Counted from the first letter of the stretch, positions 8,732-17,799 are shown. The stretch is 64,000 bases of DNA from Collimonas sp. OK607 (GCF_900111995.1 NZ_FOKF01000028.1:1-64000), one strand, 5' to 3'. Numbers and translations are program-made. The notes: a model not told the origin generated them from the letters alone.

Positions 8732-9730
8732 TCACTGCTGAGCCAACGGCGCATTCTTTGGATACCAGACGATATCGGCCACCTTGACAGCGCGCGGGAT
8801 CAAGCCGATTTCCTTGAAACTGTCGGCGACGAGCTGCTGATCGACCGCCATGGCCGGACTGATTACCGCGGTCGGCGATGGATTGGCGCGACGGCTCAAG
8901 AACAAATGTACGGTCGCCAGGTTCAAGCCGCTGACATCGGAAATCAACTGCGCCACTTCCCTGCGATTCTGTTGCACGTAGCGATCGGCCTTGGTCAGTT
9001 CATCCAGCAAACTCAATACCGTGCCAGGATAGTTTTCGGCAAAACCACGCGCTGCAAGATAGAAGGAATTATTGTTGGACAAACCACGGCCGGTGCTCAG
9101 GACTCGCGGTTTGAAACTCAACTCGGCAGCACCGTAGTACGGATCCCAGATCGCCCAGGCATCGACGCTGCCACGTTCAAACGCGGCGCGCGCATCGGCA
9201 GGCGCCAGGTAAATCGGCTGGATGTCGGTCCACGCCAGGCCAGCTTTCTTCACCGCCTGCACCAGCAGGAAGTGCGCGCTGGAGCCTTTTTGCAAGGCGA
9301 TCCGCTTACCTTTCAAATCGGCCAGGGTCTTGATCGCCGACGCGGGCTGCACCAATATCGCAGAACTCTCGGGTTTCGGCGGCTCGGCGCCGACGTACAG
9401 CAAATCCTTGTTGGCGGCCTGGGCAAACACCGGCGGGCTATCGCCGGTCATGCCGAAATCCAGACTGCCGGCGGATAAAGCTTCCAGCAACTGCGGACCG
9501 GCAGGAAACTCCAGCCAGACTATTTTGCTATTCTTGAAGCGTTGTTCCAGCGTGTTGCGTTGTTTCAGTACCACCAGGTTGACCGCACTTTTTTGAAAAC
9601 CGATACGTATCTGCTCAGGTTCTTTTTTGTCGGTCGACGGCTGCGCTTGCAACAGACCTGGCGACAACAGAGCTGCTAATAATGGAAGCGTCAGCAGCAG
9701 CAAGCGGCGATGGAGGAAGGCGATAGTCAT
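8732..9730 (-). CDS. ssuA: Sulfonate ABC transporter substrate-binding protein (copy 1)
   Basis: A 332-residue periplasmic binding protein. The first 29 residues form a signal peptide with a strong hydrophobic core ([21 protein letters not shown]). The mature part shows family blocks: [35 protein letters not shown], and [25 protein letters not shown]. The last block is characteristic of SsuA. It starts 14 bp after the stop of a second ssuA paralogue and precedes ssuD. The protein delivers sulfonates to SsuC. The ligand range relative to the paralogue cannot be told from sequence. Confidence 0.92.
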   Translation of the reverse strand: MTIAFLHRRLLLLTLPLLAALLSPGLLQAQPSTDKKEPEQIRIGFQKSAVNLVVLKQRNTLEQRFKNSKIVWLEFPAGPQLLEALSAGSLDFGMTGDSPPVFAQAANKDLLYVGAEPPKPESSAILVQPASAIKTLADLKGKRIALQKGSSAHFLLVQAVKKAGLAWTDIQPIYLAPADARAAFERGSVDAWAIWDPYYGAAELSFKPRVLSTGRGLSNNNSFYLAARGFAENYPGTVLSLLDELTKADRYVQQNRREVAQLISDVSGLNLATVHLFLSRRANPSPTAVISPAMAVDQQLVADSFKEIGLIPRAVKVADIVWYPKNAPLAQQ

Positions 9731-9744
9731 GATGTCCGGCCTTC

Positions 9745-10746
9745 TCAGGATTTAGGAGGAAACAACACGGCATCACGCGTCGAAATCTTCTTTGGAATCA
9801 GTTTCAACTCGTAGAAGGTATCGGCGATCTTTTGCTGTTCGTCCAGCACCTTGTTATCAATCGGCTTGTAAATGTGGGCGTAATGCCTGAGGCCGGCTTC
9901 GATCACATCCGGCTCCAACCCTTGGATTGGCGCCAGTTGCAGCGCTGCTTCCTTGTAATTGGCACGGATCCAGCGCCCCTCTTTATCGACCTCTTCCAAG
10001 ACCGTGTTCACCACCACGCTATTTTTGGCGGCGTATTTGCGCGCACTCAGGAAGAACTGGTGATGGCTGACGGCGCCACTGCCGCTTGCCAGGACCTTGG
10101 CGTCGAGTTGTTTGATCGCTGCCGTTTGAAATGGATCCCAGATCGCCCAGGCATCAACCGCACCGCGCTCGAAAGCTGCGCGGGCATCGGCCGGCGCCAG
10201 GTAGATGGGTTGGAATTCACTGTAGGCGATGCCGCCTTTCTTGAGCAGGCTGATGACCAGCCAATGCACATCGGAACCTTTGTTGAAGGCTATTTTCTTG
10301 CCCTTCAGTTGCGCAACAGAGGTGATCGGCGAGTTCTTCTGGACCAGGATGCTTTCTGCCTCCGGCGTCGGGATTTCGTAAGCGCTGTACACAAAATCGG
10401 CGCCAGCCGCTTGCGCAATGATGGGCGGCGCTTCACCGACATAACCGAAATCGACCGAGCCGACATTCAAGGCTTCCAGCAATTGCGGGCCGGCGGCGAA
10501 CTCGGCCCATTTCACCTCAATGCCCTGGGTCGCCAGGATTTTTTCCAACGTGCCATGAGCTTTCAGCAGCACCAGCGTACTGGCCGCTTTCTGATAACCG
10601 ATCCGCAACACCTGCTTTTCCTGCACGTGTTTTTCCTGCGCCTGCGCCAACTGCGGCACGCTACCTGCAAACGCGCCGACGGCGACCGCGGAGAGCAACG
10701 CCAGCACATGGCGTCTTGTGTGTTTGTTTCTGGTCGATGCTGTCAT
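9745..10746 (-). CDS. ssuA: Sulfonate ABC transporter substrate-binding protein (copy 2)
   Basis: A 333-residue SsuA paralogue. I chose the ATG at 10746 (MTASTRNKHTRRHVLALLSAV) because upstream codons in this frame fall inside a repeat element. The signal peptide has a twin-arginine-like TRRHVLAL, so Tat export is possible though the motif is imperfect. Blocks shared with copy 1 are [29 protein letters not shown] and [24 protein letters not shown]. Copy 1 lies 14 bp downstream. Two adjacent binding proteins feeding one permease suggest a wider sulfonate range. The inverted-repeat element at 10764-10902 separates this gene from ssuE. Confidence 0.9.
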   Translation of the reverse strand: MTASTRNKHTRRHVLALLSAVAVGAFAGSVPQLAQAQEKHVQEKQVLRIGYQKAASTLVLLKAHGTLEKILATQGIEVKWAEFAAGPQLLEALNVGSVDFGYVGEAPPIIAQAAGADFVYSAYEIPTPEAESILVQKNSPITSVAQLKGKKIAFNKGSDVHWLVISLLKKGGIAYSEFQPIYLAPADARAAFERGAVDAWAIWDPFQTAAIKQLDAKVLASGSGAVSHHQFFLSARKYAAKNSVVVNTVLEEVDKEGRWIRANYKEAALQLAPIQGLEPDVIEAGLRHYAHIYKPIDNKVLDEQQKIADTFYELKLIPKKISTRDAVLFPPKS

Positions 10747-10763
10747 TGCTGGTTTCCTGATTT

Positions 10764-10902
10764 GTAGGGTGGGCACTTTGCCCACGCGTGAATTCACTGT
10801 GCGTAAATGCCTGTTTAACTTCTGGATTGGGTCGTGCTCCGGCGTTGCGCGGGCCGGCACTCCGGTTATCGCGGTCACGCGTGGGCAAAGTGCCCACCCT
10901 AC
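10764..10902. repeat. REP/BIME-like element A, between ssuE and ssuA
   Basis: The ends are inverted copies: GTAGGGTGGGCACTTTGCCC on the left and GGGCAAAGTGCCCACCCTAC on the right. Each end can itself fold as TGGGCA...TGCCCA. The roughly 85-base interior has a GCACTCCGGTTATCGCGGTC stretch shared with the element at 57195. No open reading frame is present. It sits inside the ssu gene cluster and could act as a terminator or processing site between ssuE and the ssuA genes. Confidence 0.88.
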
Positions 10903-10953
10903 GCCTGTGTAAATTATTGCTTAGTTGATTTGATATCTACGTGGATTTTCCTG

Positions 10954-11544
10954 CTACACGCTACATCGCACCTGGGAAAACGGAATCGGATCGAAATCGT
11001 TTGCACTAATCTTGCGTAGCGCCAGCAAACTATCCGATAACTGCTGCACGCCTTCGTTAATCCGCTGGAAGATATTCTGATCCAGGCTCAAACCTTCCCG
11101 CTCCGACCAATGCACCTGTGCTTCCGTAGCATAGATACTGGGCAGTACATGCCTGGCGGCTAGCGACGACAATACCGGCCGCAAGGCGTAATCCAGCGCC
11201 AGCATGTGCGATTGGCTACCACCGGTGGCAAGCGGCAGCACTAGCTTGTCTGTCAGGCCAAACTGCGGCAGCAGATCGAGAAAAGCTTTTAGAGCACCGC
11301 TATAGGCCGCCTTGTAGACCGGCGTTGCCACCACTACCGCCGTCGCTTGCGCCACTTGCGCCAGCGCGGCCTGGATCAGCGTGTTGCTGAAATCGGCGCG
11401 GAGCAATGCGTCGCCCGGCAGATCCCGCACATCCAGTTTGCTGTATCGATGTCCAAGCAACGCCAATTTTTCACCTGTGTAATGCAGCAATCGGGTAGAA
11501 CGCGAGGGTGCTGACGGGCTGCCAGCCAATAACAAAATAGTCAT
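10954..11544 (-). CDS. ssuE: NADPH-dependent FMN reductase
   Basis: A 196-residue flavodoxin-like reductase. The ATG at 11544 gives MTILLLAGSPSAPSRST, which matches the SsuE start with its FMN-phosphate loop; a TTG three codons upstream is a weaker option. The block TPVYKAAYSGALKAFLDLLPQ (about 108-128) is the SsuE signature. The enzyme supplies reduced FMN to SsuD. It lies between the sulfate-binding protein gene and the inverted-repeat element, so it is the first dedicated ssu gene of the cluster. About 80 bases separate it from the upstream gene, with a hairpin in between. Confidence 0.91.
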   Translation of the reverse strand: MTILLLAGSPSAPSRSTRLLHYTGEKLALLGHRYSKLDVRDLPGDALLRADFSNTLIQAALAQVAQATAVVVATPVYKAAYSGALKAFLDLLPQFGLTDKLVLPLATGGSQSHMLALDYALRPVLSSLAARHVLPSIYATEAQVHWSEREGLSLDQNIFQRINEGVQQLSDSLLALRKISANDFDPIPFSQVRCSV

Positions 11545-11560
11545 CTGTTGCAATCTTGAG

Positions 11561-11583
11561 ACGGCCCTGCCAGGGAGGGCCGT
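11561..11583 (-). terminator. Hairpin between sbp-like gene and ssuE
   Basis: ACGGCCCT and AGGGCCGT form an 8 bp stem around a 7-base loop. A T-rich stretch follows on the plus strand only, so on the transcribed minus strand it is not a canonical terminator. It may act as a pause or processing site that sets ssuE expression apart from the binding-protein gene. Confidence 0.45.
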
Positions 11584-11623
11584 TGAGTCTTTACGATCAA
11601 TTCGCTCAGTTCGATCAGGCGGC

Positions 11624-12640
11624 TTATTTCACGCCAGGCTGATAAATCTTGTCGAACACGCCGCCATCGCTGAAGTGAACTTTCTGCGCATTTTTCCAAC
11701 CGCCGAAAGTATCGTCAATGGTGAACAGACTCAGCTTCGGAAATTTAGTCGCATACTTGGCGGCGACTTTAGGATCGATAGGACGATAGTAATTGTGAGC
11801 AGCGATTTCCTGCCCTTCCGGCGAGTACAAGTACTCCAGATAAGCTTGCGCAATCTTGCGTGTGCCGCGCTTGTCGACCACCTTATCGACCACCGCCACC
11901 GGCGGTTCAGCCAGGATGCTCAATGATGGGAACACGGTATCGAACTTGCCTTTGCCGAATTCCGCCTCGACCAGGTAAGCCTCGTTTTCCCACGACAGCA
12001 ATACATCGCCTACACCGCGTTCGGCAAAGGTGACAGTCGAACCGCGCGCGCCGGAATCCAGCACAGGTACGTTCTTGTACAGACGCGAAATGAAATCGCG
12101 GGCTTTGACATCGTCGTTATTGTTTTTCTTCAGTGCATAACCGTAAGCTGCCAGATAAGCCCAACGCGCGCCGCCTGAAGTCTTTGGATTTGCCACCACC
12201 ACCGATACGCCGGGCTTGACCAGATCGTCCCAGTCCTTGATGCCCTTGGGATTACCCTTACGCACCAACAACACGATGGTCGAGGTGTATGGCGTGCTGT
12301 TATGCGGCAGGCGTTTTTGCCAGTCGGCAGGCAACAACTTGGCCTTTTCAGAAATTTCATCGATATCGTAAGCCAGCGCCAGCGTCACCACGTCGGCATC
12401 CAGGCCGTCGATCACGGAACGCCCCTGCTTGCCCGAACCGCCATGCGACGCCTTCAAGGTCAGGTTGTCGCCAGTCTTTTCTTTCCAGTACTTGGCAAAA
12501 GCCTTGTTGTACTCTTGATAAAGCTCACGCGTAGGATCGTAAGAAACATTGAGCAACGAAAAATCCGCTGCATGCACAATCTGTGCACTCTGCGCTACCA
12601 AGGCGATGGCGATCACCGAACGAACGATTTTCTTCAACAT
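11624..12640 (-). CDS. sbp: Sulfate ABC transporter substrate-binding protein
   Basis: A 338-residue periplasmic protein of the Sbp/CysP family. The signal peptide ([24 protein letters not shown]) ends at about residue 24. Family blocks include [41 protein letters not shown] and [20 protein letters not shown], which line the sulfate site. No cysT, cysW or cysA is adjacent, so it must use permease genes elsewhere, or it may serve a related oxyanion. It heads the minus-strand sulfur cluster, and its promoter region is 12641-12781. A CysB- or Cbl-type site is expected there but I could not identify one with confidence. Confidence 0.9.
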   Translation of the reverse strand: MLKKIVRSVIAIALVAQSAQIVHAADFSLLNVSYDPTRELYQEYNKAFAKYWKEKTGDNLTLKASHGGSGKQGRSVIDGLDADVVTLALAYDIDEISEKAKLLPADWQKRLPHNSTPYTSTIVLLVRKGNPKGIKDWDDLVKPGVSVVVANPKTSGGARWAYLAAYGYALKKNNNDDVKARDFISRLYKNVPVLDSGARGSTVTFAERGVGDVLLSWENEAYLVEAEFGKGKFDTVFPSLSILAEPPVAVVDKVVDKRGTRKIAQAYLEYLYSPEGQEIAAHNYYRPIDPKVAAKYATKFPKLSLFTIDDTFGGWKNAQKVHFSDGGVFDKIYQPGVK

Positions 12641-12781
12641 GTTCTGCTTCCCTCGTAAATGTTTTTTTGTTTTGAGGAGTACAGATTAATGAGGGCGCCT
12701 GGAAAACAGAACGAATTCTTTCTTCTCTCCTTATGCTAAAAACAGATATGCATGGATTGCCCGGATGAATAAGGATGAGGC

Positions 12782-13930
12782 TTATTCCTGTTGAATTGGC
12801 ATAAAGCCGCGAAGATGGGCGCTGGCACCGACCAGCAGCAACGCGCAACCCAATCCGGCGAAGGCGACGCTCAAACTGGTAGCGTGGGCCACAAAGCCGA
12901 TCAGGGCTGGACCGGCCAGGATGCCGGCATAGCCGATGGTGGTGATGGCTGCAATCGCCAGGCTGGCCGGCATTGCCGTCTGGCTGCCGGCGGCAGAAAA
13001 CAGAATCGGCACGATGTTGGATGCGCCCAGCCCGACCAGCACAAACCCGAGCAGCGCGATGCTAGCGGTCGGCGCAAAGATCGCCACAAAAAAACCGCCG
13101 GCGGCAAACAAGCCTCCCAGCAGCAGCACGCGCTTGCCGCCGAAACGCCTGACGATGCGGTCACCGGTCAGACGGCCGCTTGTCATGGCGATGGCGAAAG
13201 CGGCGTAGCCGAGTCCGCCCTGGCTGGCGTCCAGGCCGCGCGTGGCGGTCAGGAACAAGGCGCTCCAGTCGAGGATGGCGCCCTCCACCAGGAATACGAT
13301 AAAGCACAACACGCCGATAAAAATCACTGCGCCATGCGGCAGCACGAATAATGCGCCGCCGGTGCGCGGTTCCGGCTCGCGCAGCAAGTGCGGGCTAGCT
13401 GCCGCCAACACCGTCGCCACGATAACTGCTGCCGCCACGCTAGCCCAGTATGGACTCAAGCCACTCCAAAGCAGCAATGCCATGCCGCCGGCGCCGACAA
13501 AGCCGCCGACACTGAACATTCCGTGGAAACCGGACATGAGCGCGCCACCGCTAGCTTTTTCAACCATCACAGCCTGGATATTCATGGCGACGTCGAGGGT
13601 ACCGATGGCGGCCCCGAACAGGAACAGAGCGATCGCCAGCTGCCACGAACTGGCCGCCAGCGACAGACAGGGAAGCAGCACGGTAGCCAGGCCACCGGCA
13701 ATCAGAACCACACGCCGGCAACCCAGGCGCGCAGCCAACACGCCGGTCAGCGGCATGGCGAGCAGTGAGCCGACGCCCAGGCACAGTAAAAGAAGTCCAA
13801 GCTCAGCTTCCCCCAGTCCCAGCCGCGCTTTGACATACGGGACCAGCGGCGCCCAGGCCGCCATGGCCAGCCCTGCAGTAAGGAACGCTAAACGCGTCGA
13901 CAAGCGTTGTTTAGGGCCGATATTGTTCAT
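12782..13930 (-). CDS. MFS transporter (YbjJ-like)
   Basis: A 382-residue major facilitator protein with about twelve hydrophobic segments and the loop motif GVLAARLGCRRVVLIAGG (about 64-81). The start MNNIGPKQRL at 13930 was chosen because the 13 codons upstream overlap the end of the DeoR gene and lack hydrophobic character. The family includes YbjJ-type exporters of unknown substrate. It follows the DeoR regulator gene by 22 bp on the same strand, so the two probably form an operon. A sugar or phosphosugar substrate would fit the regulator, but this is inference. Confidence 0.85.
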   Translation of the reverse strand: MNNIGPKQRLSTRLAFLTAGLAMAAWAPLVPYVKARLGLGEAELGLLLLCLGVGSLLAMPLTGVLAARLGCRRVVLIAGGLATVLLPCLSLAASSWQLAIALFLFGAAIGTLDVAMNIQAVMVEKASGGALMSGFHGMFSVGGFVGAGGMALLLWSGLSPYWASVAAAVIVATVLAAASPHLLREPEPRTGGALFVLPHGAVIFIGVLCFIVFLVEGAILDWSALFLTATRGLDASQGGLGYAAFAIAMTSGRLTGDRIVRRFGGKRVLLLGGLFAAGGFFVAIFAPTASIALLGFVLVGLGASNIVPILFSAAGSQTAMPASLAIAAITTIGYAGILAGPALIGFVAHATSLSVAFAGLGCALLLVGASAHLRGFMPIQQE

Positions 13931-13952
13931 TACATGCTCTCCGTATCTGGCC

Positions 13953-14729
13953 TCATTCAGCCTTTGCATATATCAGTTGCACGCCCTGCCGGGCAAAGCC
14001 ATCGGCCTGGTTGCTATTTGCGTCGGCTTCGAGCACCAGATGGGTAAGATGCGCTACGGGTAGTACCGCGTAGTTTGCGGCGGTGCCGAACTTTTCACTG
14101 GTGGCGGCAACCAGTATTGATTTGCTGACCGCTGCCAGGCTGCGTTTGAATTCAGCTTCGTCGTAGTTAAAGCAGGTAATGCCGGCGTCGATATCAACAC
14201 CGCAGCCGCCCAGAAAGAAAATGTCGGGCCGTATGCGCTCGGCGTCGCGCAGCGCAGTTGCGCCCAGGTTAGCGCCGGTTCGACGATCGAAGCGGCCGCC
14301 GATCATGATCAATTCAATTGCCGGCCGATCCTGCAACGCCAGCGCCACTGCGGCGGCGTTGGTGACGACGGTGAGCGGCAATTCAGGTAAAGCCGCGGCA
14401 ATCGCCAGGTTGGTCGAACCCGCATCGATGAACAGCACGCTGTCGGCAACCACCAGCGATACTGCCGCCTGCGCCAGCAGTGCTTTGCGCTCCGGCGCCA
14501 AGGTACGCCGCTCAGCCAATGATCCTGTCGCAGGAGAAGGCGGTAACGCGCCGCCATACACCCGCGTGCACCAGCCGGCCGCAGCCAGATCGCGCAGGTC
14601 ACGCCGGATGGTATCGTCCGAAACGCTCAGCTGCTGTGCCAGATCCAGCGCCAATACCCGGCCGTCTGCCTGCAGGCGTTGCCGGATGAACGCGTGACGT
14701 TCTTTGAGAAGGAGATTGGTGGCGCTCAT
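13953..14729 (-). CDS. DeoR family transcriptional regulator
   Basis: A 258-residue regulator. The N-terminal helix-turn-helix is seen at about 20-60 (VLALDLAQQLSVSDDTIRRDLRDLAAAG), followed by the conserved VYGGALP turn. The C-terminal DeoRC domain resembles ribose-5-phosphate isomerase and senses sugar phosphates; FIDAGSTNLAIA and VTNAAAVALAL are its typical strands. FFLGGCGVDIDAGITCFN is another family block. The MFS transporter gene follows 22 bp downstream and is the probable target together with the regulator itself. Confidence 0.88.
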   Translation of the reverse strand: MSATNLLLKERHAFIRQRLQADGRVLALDLAQQLSVSDDTIRRDLRDLAAAGWCTRVYGGALPPSPATGSLAERRTLAPERKALLAQAAVSLVVADSVLFIDAGSTNLAIAAALPELPLTVVTNAAAVALALQDRPAIELIMIGGRFDRRTGANLGATALRDAERIRPDIFFLGGCGVDIDAGITCFNYDEAEFKRSLAAVSKSILVAATSEKFGTAANYAVLPVAHLTHLVLEADANSNQADGFARQGVQLIYAKAE

Positions 14730-14801
14730 ATCAATTTATATCGATTCATAACATGCATAAACAAGTACAAATATACACAAACGTGTAAACATGATCAACA
14801 G

Positions 14802-14833
14802 AAAACCGCAAAAGGTCTTTTGCGGCGGTTTTT
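14802..14833 (-). terminator. Terminator of dgkA
   Basis: An inverted repeat pairs AAAACCGCAAAAG with CTTTTGCGGCGGTTTT around a short loop. It overlaps the dgkA stop codon region at 14832-14834. On the minus strand the stem is followed by a short T stretch. It also separates dgkA from the DeoR gene downstream on the same strand. Confidence 0.75.
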
Positions 14834-15263
14834 ACGCTTGCGTCAGGACCGGATAGAGAATGACAGCCCAGGTGGCGACAGCAAGCACGCAAGTCAGCAG
14901 CACTGCTGCGCTGCCGAAATCCTTGGCGTTCTTGGAGAGCGGATTGCGCTCCAGCGAGACCCGGTCTACCACCGCTTCGATTGCCGAATTGATCAGCTCG
15001 ATGATGATGATCCAGACCAGCACTGCAATCAGCATCAGCTTTTGCACCGCAGAGACCGGTAACAGCAAGGCGACAATGATGCCGGGAATAACAATCATCA
15101 ATTCCTGGCGGAATGCATGCTCGTTTTTCCAGGCTGATTTAAAGCCTTCCGCCGAATAAAAGAAAGCTGAAAAAATCCTCTTGAATCCGCTGGTGCTTTT
15201 GAATTCGCTGATCGGCTGCTGTTGCGGCTGCTGCGATTGCGGTGATTGCTTGTTTTCGCTCAT
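14832..15263 (-). CDS. dgkA: Diacylglycerol kinase
   Basis: A 143-residue integral membrane kinase. After a Gln-rich polar N-terminus of about 20 residues comes the amphipathic helix FKRIFSAFFYSAEGFKSAWKNE, then three transmembrane segments. The signature ELINSAIEAVVDRVS (about 88-102) contains the catalytic Glu/Asn/Glu set of DgkA. The enzyme rephosphorylates diacylglycerol in the inner membrane for phospholipid recycling. The longer N-terminus compared with the roughly 120-residue Escherichia coli protein is common in betaproteobacteria. It is a single gene with its own terminator. Confidence 0.92.
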   Translation of the reverse strand: MSENKQSPQSQQPQQQPISEFKSTSGFKRIFSAFFYSAEGFKSAWKNEHAFRQELMIVIPGIIVALLLPVSAVQKLMLIAVLVWIIIIELINSAIEAVVDRVSLERNPLSKNAKDFGSAAVLLTCVLAVATWAVILYPVLTQA

Positions 15264-15489
15264 GCTGTGCTGGTTCTGATGGCAAGCCGGGATTGCCAGG
15301 CTTGCCTTGATGGAAACGCAGGTTTGCGTTTGCGAATTTTAACAGCCTTGTTGCGCCGCACGCTAAATGCTTTTTTACACACTGCGGCAGTTGCGCGAGC
15401 TCGTGCCCACACTCTAATCGATGACGATAGCGAAGCACAACTTTTCACATTATGATATAAACATTCCATTGCAATGCACCATTACTCCA

Positions 15490-16266
15490 ATGAAAACAGC
15501 CACTACCGACGACACCGATAAAATTTCGATCCAGGTCATAGAGCGCATGATTTCGCTACTCGATACCCTGGCGCTCTACCCTGATCCGGTCAGCCTGAAA
15601 GAGTTATCGGCAGTCACCGGCTTGCATCCTTCGACGGCACATCGGATTCTCAACGACCTGGTGGTAAAACGCTTCGTCGACCGCTCCGAACCGGGCAGTT
15701 ACCGGCTTGGCATGCGCCTGCTGGAATTGGGCAACGTCGTTAAAAGCCGGTTGAACGTGCGCGAAGCGGCTCTCGATTTCATGCGCGGGCTGCATCGCAA
15801 GACCAACCAGACCGTCAACCTGTCGGTGCGCCAGAGCGATGAAATCGTCTATATCGACCGCGCGTTTTCAGAACGTTCGGGCATGCAGGTGGTGCGCGCC
15901 ATCGGTGGCCGGGCGCCATTGCACCTGACATCTACCGGCAAATTATTTTTATCCATCGACGATCCGAAAATGGTCCGTGCCTACGCTACCCGCACCGGGC
16001 TGGCCGGACACAACAAGAATTCCATCACCGACCTGAGCAAGCTGGAGCGCGAATTGAGCCTGGTGCGTGCACTGGGTTACGCTCGCGATAACGAAGAACT
16101 CGAACTCGGCGTACGCTGCATGGCCGCCGGCATCCGCGACGATTCAGGCAAGATGGTCGCCGGCTTGTCGATCTCCGCGCCGGCCGATCGCCTGCAAGAG
16201 GAATGGGTCGATGATCTGATCAGCACGGCGAATCAGATTTCCGCGGTACTGGGCTATACGTCGTAG
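15490..16266 (+). CDS. IclR family transcriptional regulator
   Basis: A 258-residue regulator. The N-terminal winged helix includes VSLKELSAVTGLHPSTAHRILNDLV (about 35-59). The C-terminal effector domain has the strand DEIVYIDRAF and the block LGYARDNEELELGVRCMAAGIRD typical of IclR. I chose the ATG at 15490 (MKTATTDD) because the 23 codons upstream lack similarity. No target operon lies beside it; the adjacent genes are dgkA (divergent) and a PBP7-like gene (convergent). Its stop codon TAG is the second to fourth base of an inverted-repeat element (16263-16352). Confidence 0.9.
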   Translation: MKTATTDDTDKISIQVIERMISLLDTLALYPDPVSLKELSAVTGLHPSTAHRILNDLVVKRFVDRSEPGSYRLGMRLLELGNVVKSRLNVREAALDFMRGLHRKTNQTVNLSVRQSDEIVYIDRAFSERSGMQVVRAIGGRAPLHLTSTGKLFLSIDDPKMVRAYATRTGLAGHNKNSITDLSKLERELSLVRALGYARDNEELELGVRCMAAGIRDDSGKMVAGLSISAPADRLQEEWVDDLISTANQISAVLGYTS

Positions 16267-16352
16267 GGTGGGCAAGAATTTTTGCCCACGCGTGACTTGC
16301 CAATCACAATGAGAGTTTGAGATACCGCGTGGGCACTTCGTGACCACCCTAC
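16263..16352. repeat. REP/BIME-like element B, overlapping the iclR stop
   Basis: The left end GTAGGGTGGGCAAG begins one base before the TAG stop of the IclR gene. The right end reads CGCGTGGGCACTTCGTGACCACCCTAC, with a one-base change in the palindrome. The left arm folds as GTGGGCAAGAATTTTTGCCCAC. The interior is shorter (about 35 bases) than in element A. Confidence 0.85.
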
Positions 16353-16380
16353 GCCCTCCGTTATCAGCAACCGGCGCAAA

Positions 16381-16430
16381 AAAACAGAGTTTATTCATCA
16401 GTTTCCTGACGAATAAACTCTGTTTTTTTT
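16381..16430. terminator. Bidirectional terminator between iclR and pbpG
   Basis: A 16 bp stem pairs AAAACAGAGTTTATTC with GAATAAACTCTGTTTT around the loop ATCAGTTTCCTGAC. It ends in a run of eight T on the plus strand and begins with a run of A, so it can stop both convergent transcripts. Confidence 0.9.
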
Positions 16431-16463
16431 CTACCCGATTACAACCTGGATTGCGTTCGATCT

Positions 16464-17618
16464 TTAGGTTTGGCCATCAGCGATTTTCACGCGCGTCAGG
16501 GTTGCAGGATGCGAATCGGCTAGCCATTTTCGGACCCGATCGGCATCCGCCTGGCGCGAATATTTACCGCGCGAATCAAGGAACACCATCACGATCTGGC
16601 GACCATCGATGGTAGTTTGCATGACCATGCAACGGCCTGCTTCATTAATGTAACCAGTCTTTTGCAAACCGATCTGCCACTCAGGTTTGTCTACCAGATG
16701 ATTGGAAGTCGAGTATTGCAACGGACGACCGCCCGGCTCTACTACATATTTTGAATCGGTCGAATATTGACGAATCACCGGATGCTGATAAGCCGCCATC
16801 ACCAGACGCGACAAATCGCGGGCGCTGGCGACATTCAGATGCGACAGTCCGGTCGAATCGACATAATGGGTTTCGGTCATGCCCAGCGCCTTGGCCTTGG
16901 CATTCATGGCAGCCACAAAGGCCGGCAAGCCGCCTGGGTAGTTACGGCCAAGCGCCGATGCGGCGCGATTCTCGGAACTCATCAAGGCGATGTGCAGCAT
17001 GTCGGCGCGGGTCAGTTGCGAACCGATGCGCAGACGCGAGCTGCTGTGTTTTTCGCGATCGATGTCGTCATCGGTCACGGCCAGCACTTCGTTCATGTCC
17101 TGCTTCGATTCGACCACCACCATGCTGGTCATCAGCTTGGTCAGCGACGCGATCGGCAATGCAACCTGGGAATTTTTATCCAGCAGTACTTCCGAACTAT
17201 TCTGATCCAGCACCAACGCTACGCTGGATTTCAACTCGAGCGGATCATGCGTCAAATTCAATCCGGCCTGCTCGCCTGCAGACAGGACTGGCGGCAAGGC
17301 TGGTACGACCGGTGCGAATGCAACGCGCTGGTAAGTCACTTTGCGGCGACCGTTAACCATCGCGACTTTCTTCACCAGCTTTTCATTTTTATTGAACGAC
17401 GCTGTATTGCTGCGGCCACGCGCAGCGATCACGGCATGTTTTCTGGAACCGGTTTTGGCAGCAGCAGTTTTCTTGTGGGCAGAAGCAGTGCCGGCCGCTG
17501 ATTTTTTAGCGGATTTTTTAGCGGTACTTTGATTGGTTTGGTCAGAAGCAAGAGCGGCGGGCGCGTTCGCGAGCACGAGGAAGAGTGACAAAAAAACAAT
17601 TAACGCGGATTTGCCCAT
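16464..17618 (-). CDS. pbpG: D-alanyl-D-alanine endopeptidase (PBP7 family)
   Basis: A 384-residue low-molecular-weight penicillin-binding protein. The ATG at 17618 (MGKSALIVFLSLF) was chosen because GGAG lies six bases upstream. A signal peptide ends near ALASD. It is followed by a Lys/Ala-rich stretch (about 32-66) that looks like a flexible cell-wall linker. The peptidase motifs are SLTK (S158-K161), SEN (215-217) and KTG (320-322). PBP7-type enzymes cut cross-links in peptidoglycan in the periplasm. The basic linker makes it longer than Escherichia coli PBP7 (about 310 residues). It stands alone between two hairpins. Confidence 0.9.
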   Translation of the reverse strand: MGKSALIVFLSLFLVLANAPAALASDQTNQSTAKKSAKKSAAGTASAHKKTAAAKTGSRKHAVIAARGRSNTASFNKNEKLVKKVAMVNGRRKVTYQRVAFAPVVPALPPVLSAGEQAGLNLTHDPLELKSSVALVLDQNSSEVLLDKNSQVALPIASLTKLMTSMVVVESKQDMNEVLAVTDDDIDREKHSSSRLRIGSQLTRADMLHIALMSSENRAASALGRNYPGGLPAFVAAMNAKAKALGMTETHYVDSTGLSHLNVASARDLSRLVMAAYQHPVIRQYSTDSKYVVEPGGRPLQYSTSNHLVDKPEWQIGLQKTGYINEAGRCMVMQTTIDGRQIVMVFLDSRGKYSRQADADRVRKWLADSHPATLTRVKIADGQT

Positions 17619-17730
17619 TTGCGGCTCCAATATGCGGCGATGTATAACTTTGTGGCAGTGTAGGCAAATATCGAAAAAACCGCAAGAGAATTAGATAGTT
17701 AGCGCACTAAATTAAACGACTTTCGATGTC

Positions 17731-17775
17731 AGGCCGACGATTTGCGAGATAGATTTTACCGCAACTCGTCGGCCT
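17731..17775. terminator. Long hairpin downstream of the methyltransferase gene
   Basis: AGGCCGACGA pairs perfectly with TCGTCGGCCT, and TTGCG with CGCAA lies just inside it. No clear T run follows. It lies in the 180 bp between the methyltransferase stop and the pbpG start and probably marks the end of the methyltransferase transcript. Confidence 0.6.
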
Positions 17776-17799
17776 GGCACTTACTTTAGTATCGGCTAC

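Noticed and set aside
10764-10902. Insertion sequence
   Set aside because: The element is only 139 bp and has no transposase gene or target-site duplication that I can see. A REP/BIME type fits better.
16381-16430. Small RNA gene
   Set aside because: The hairpin and T run are explained by termination of the two convergent genes; no promoter is visible for a separate RNA.
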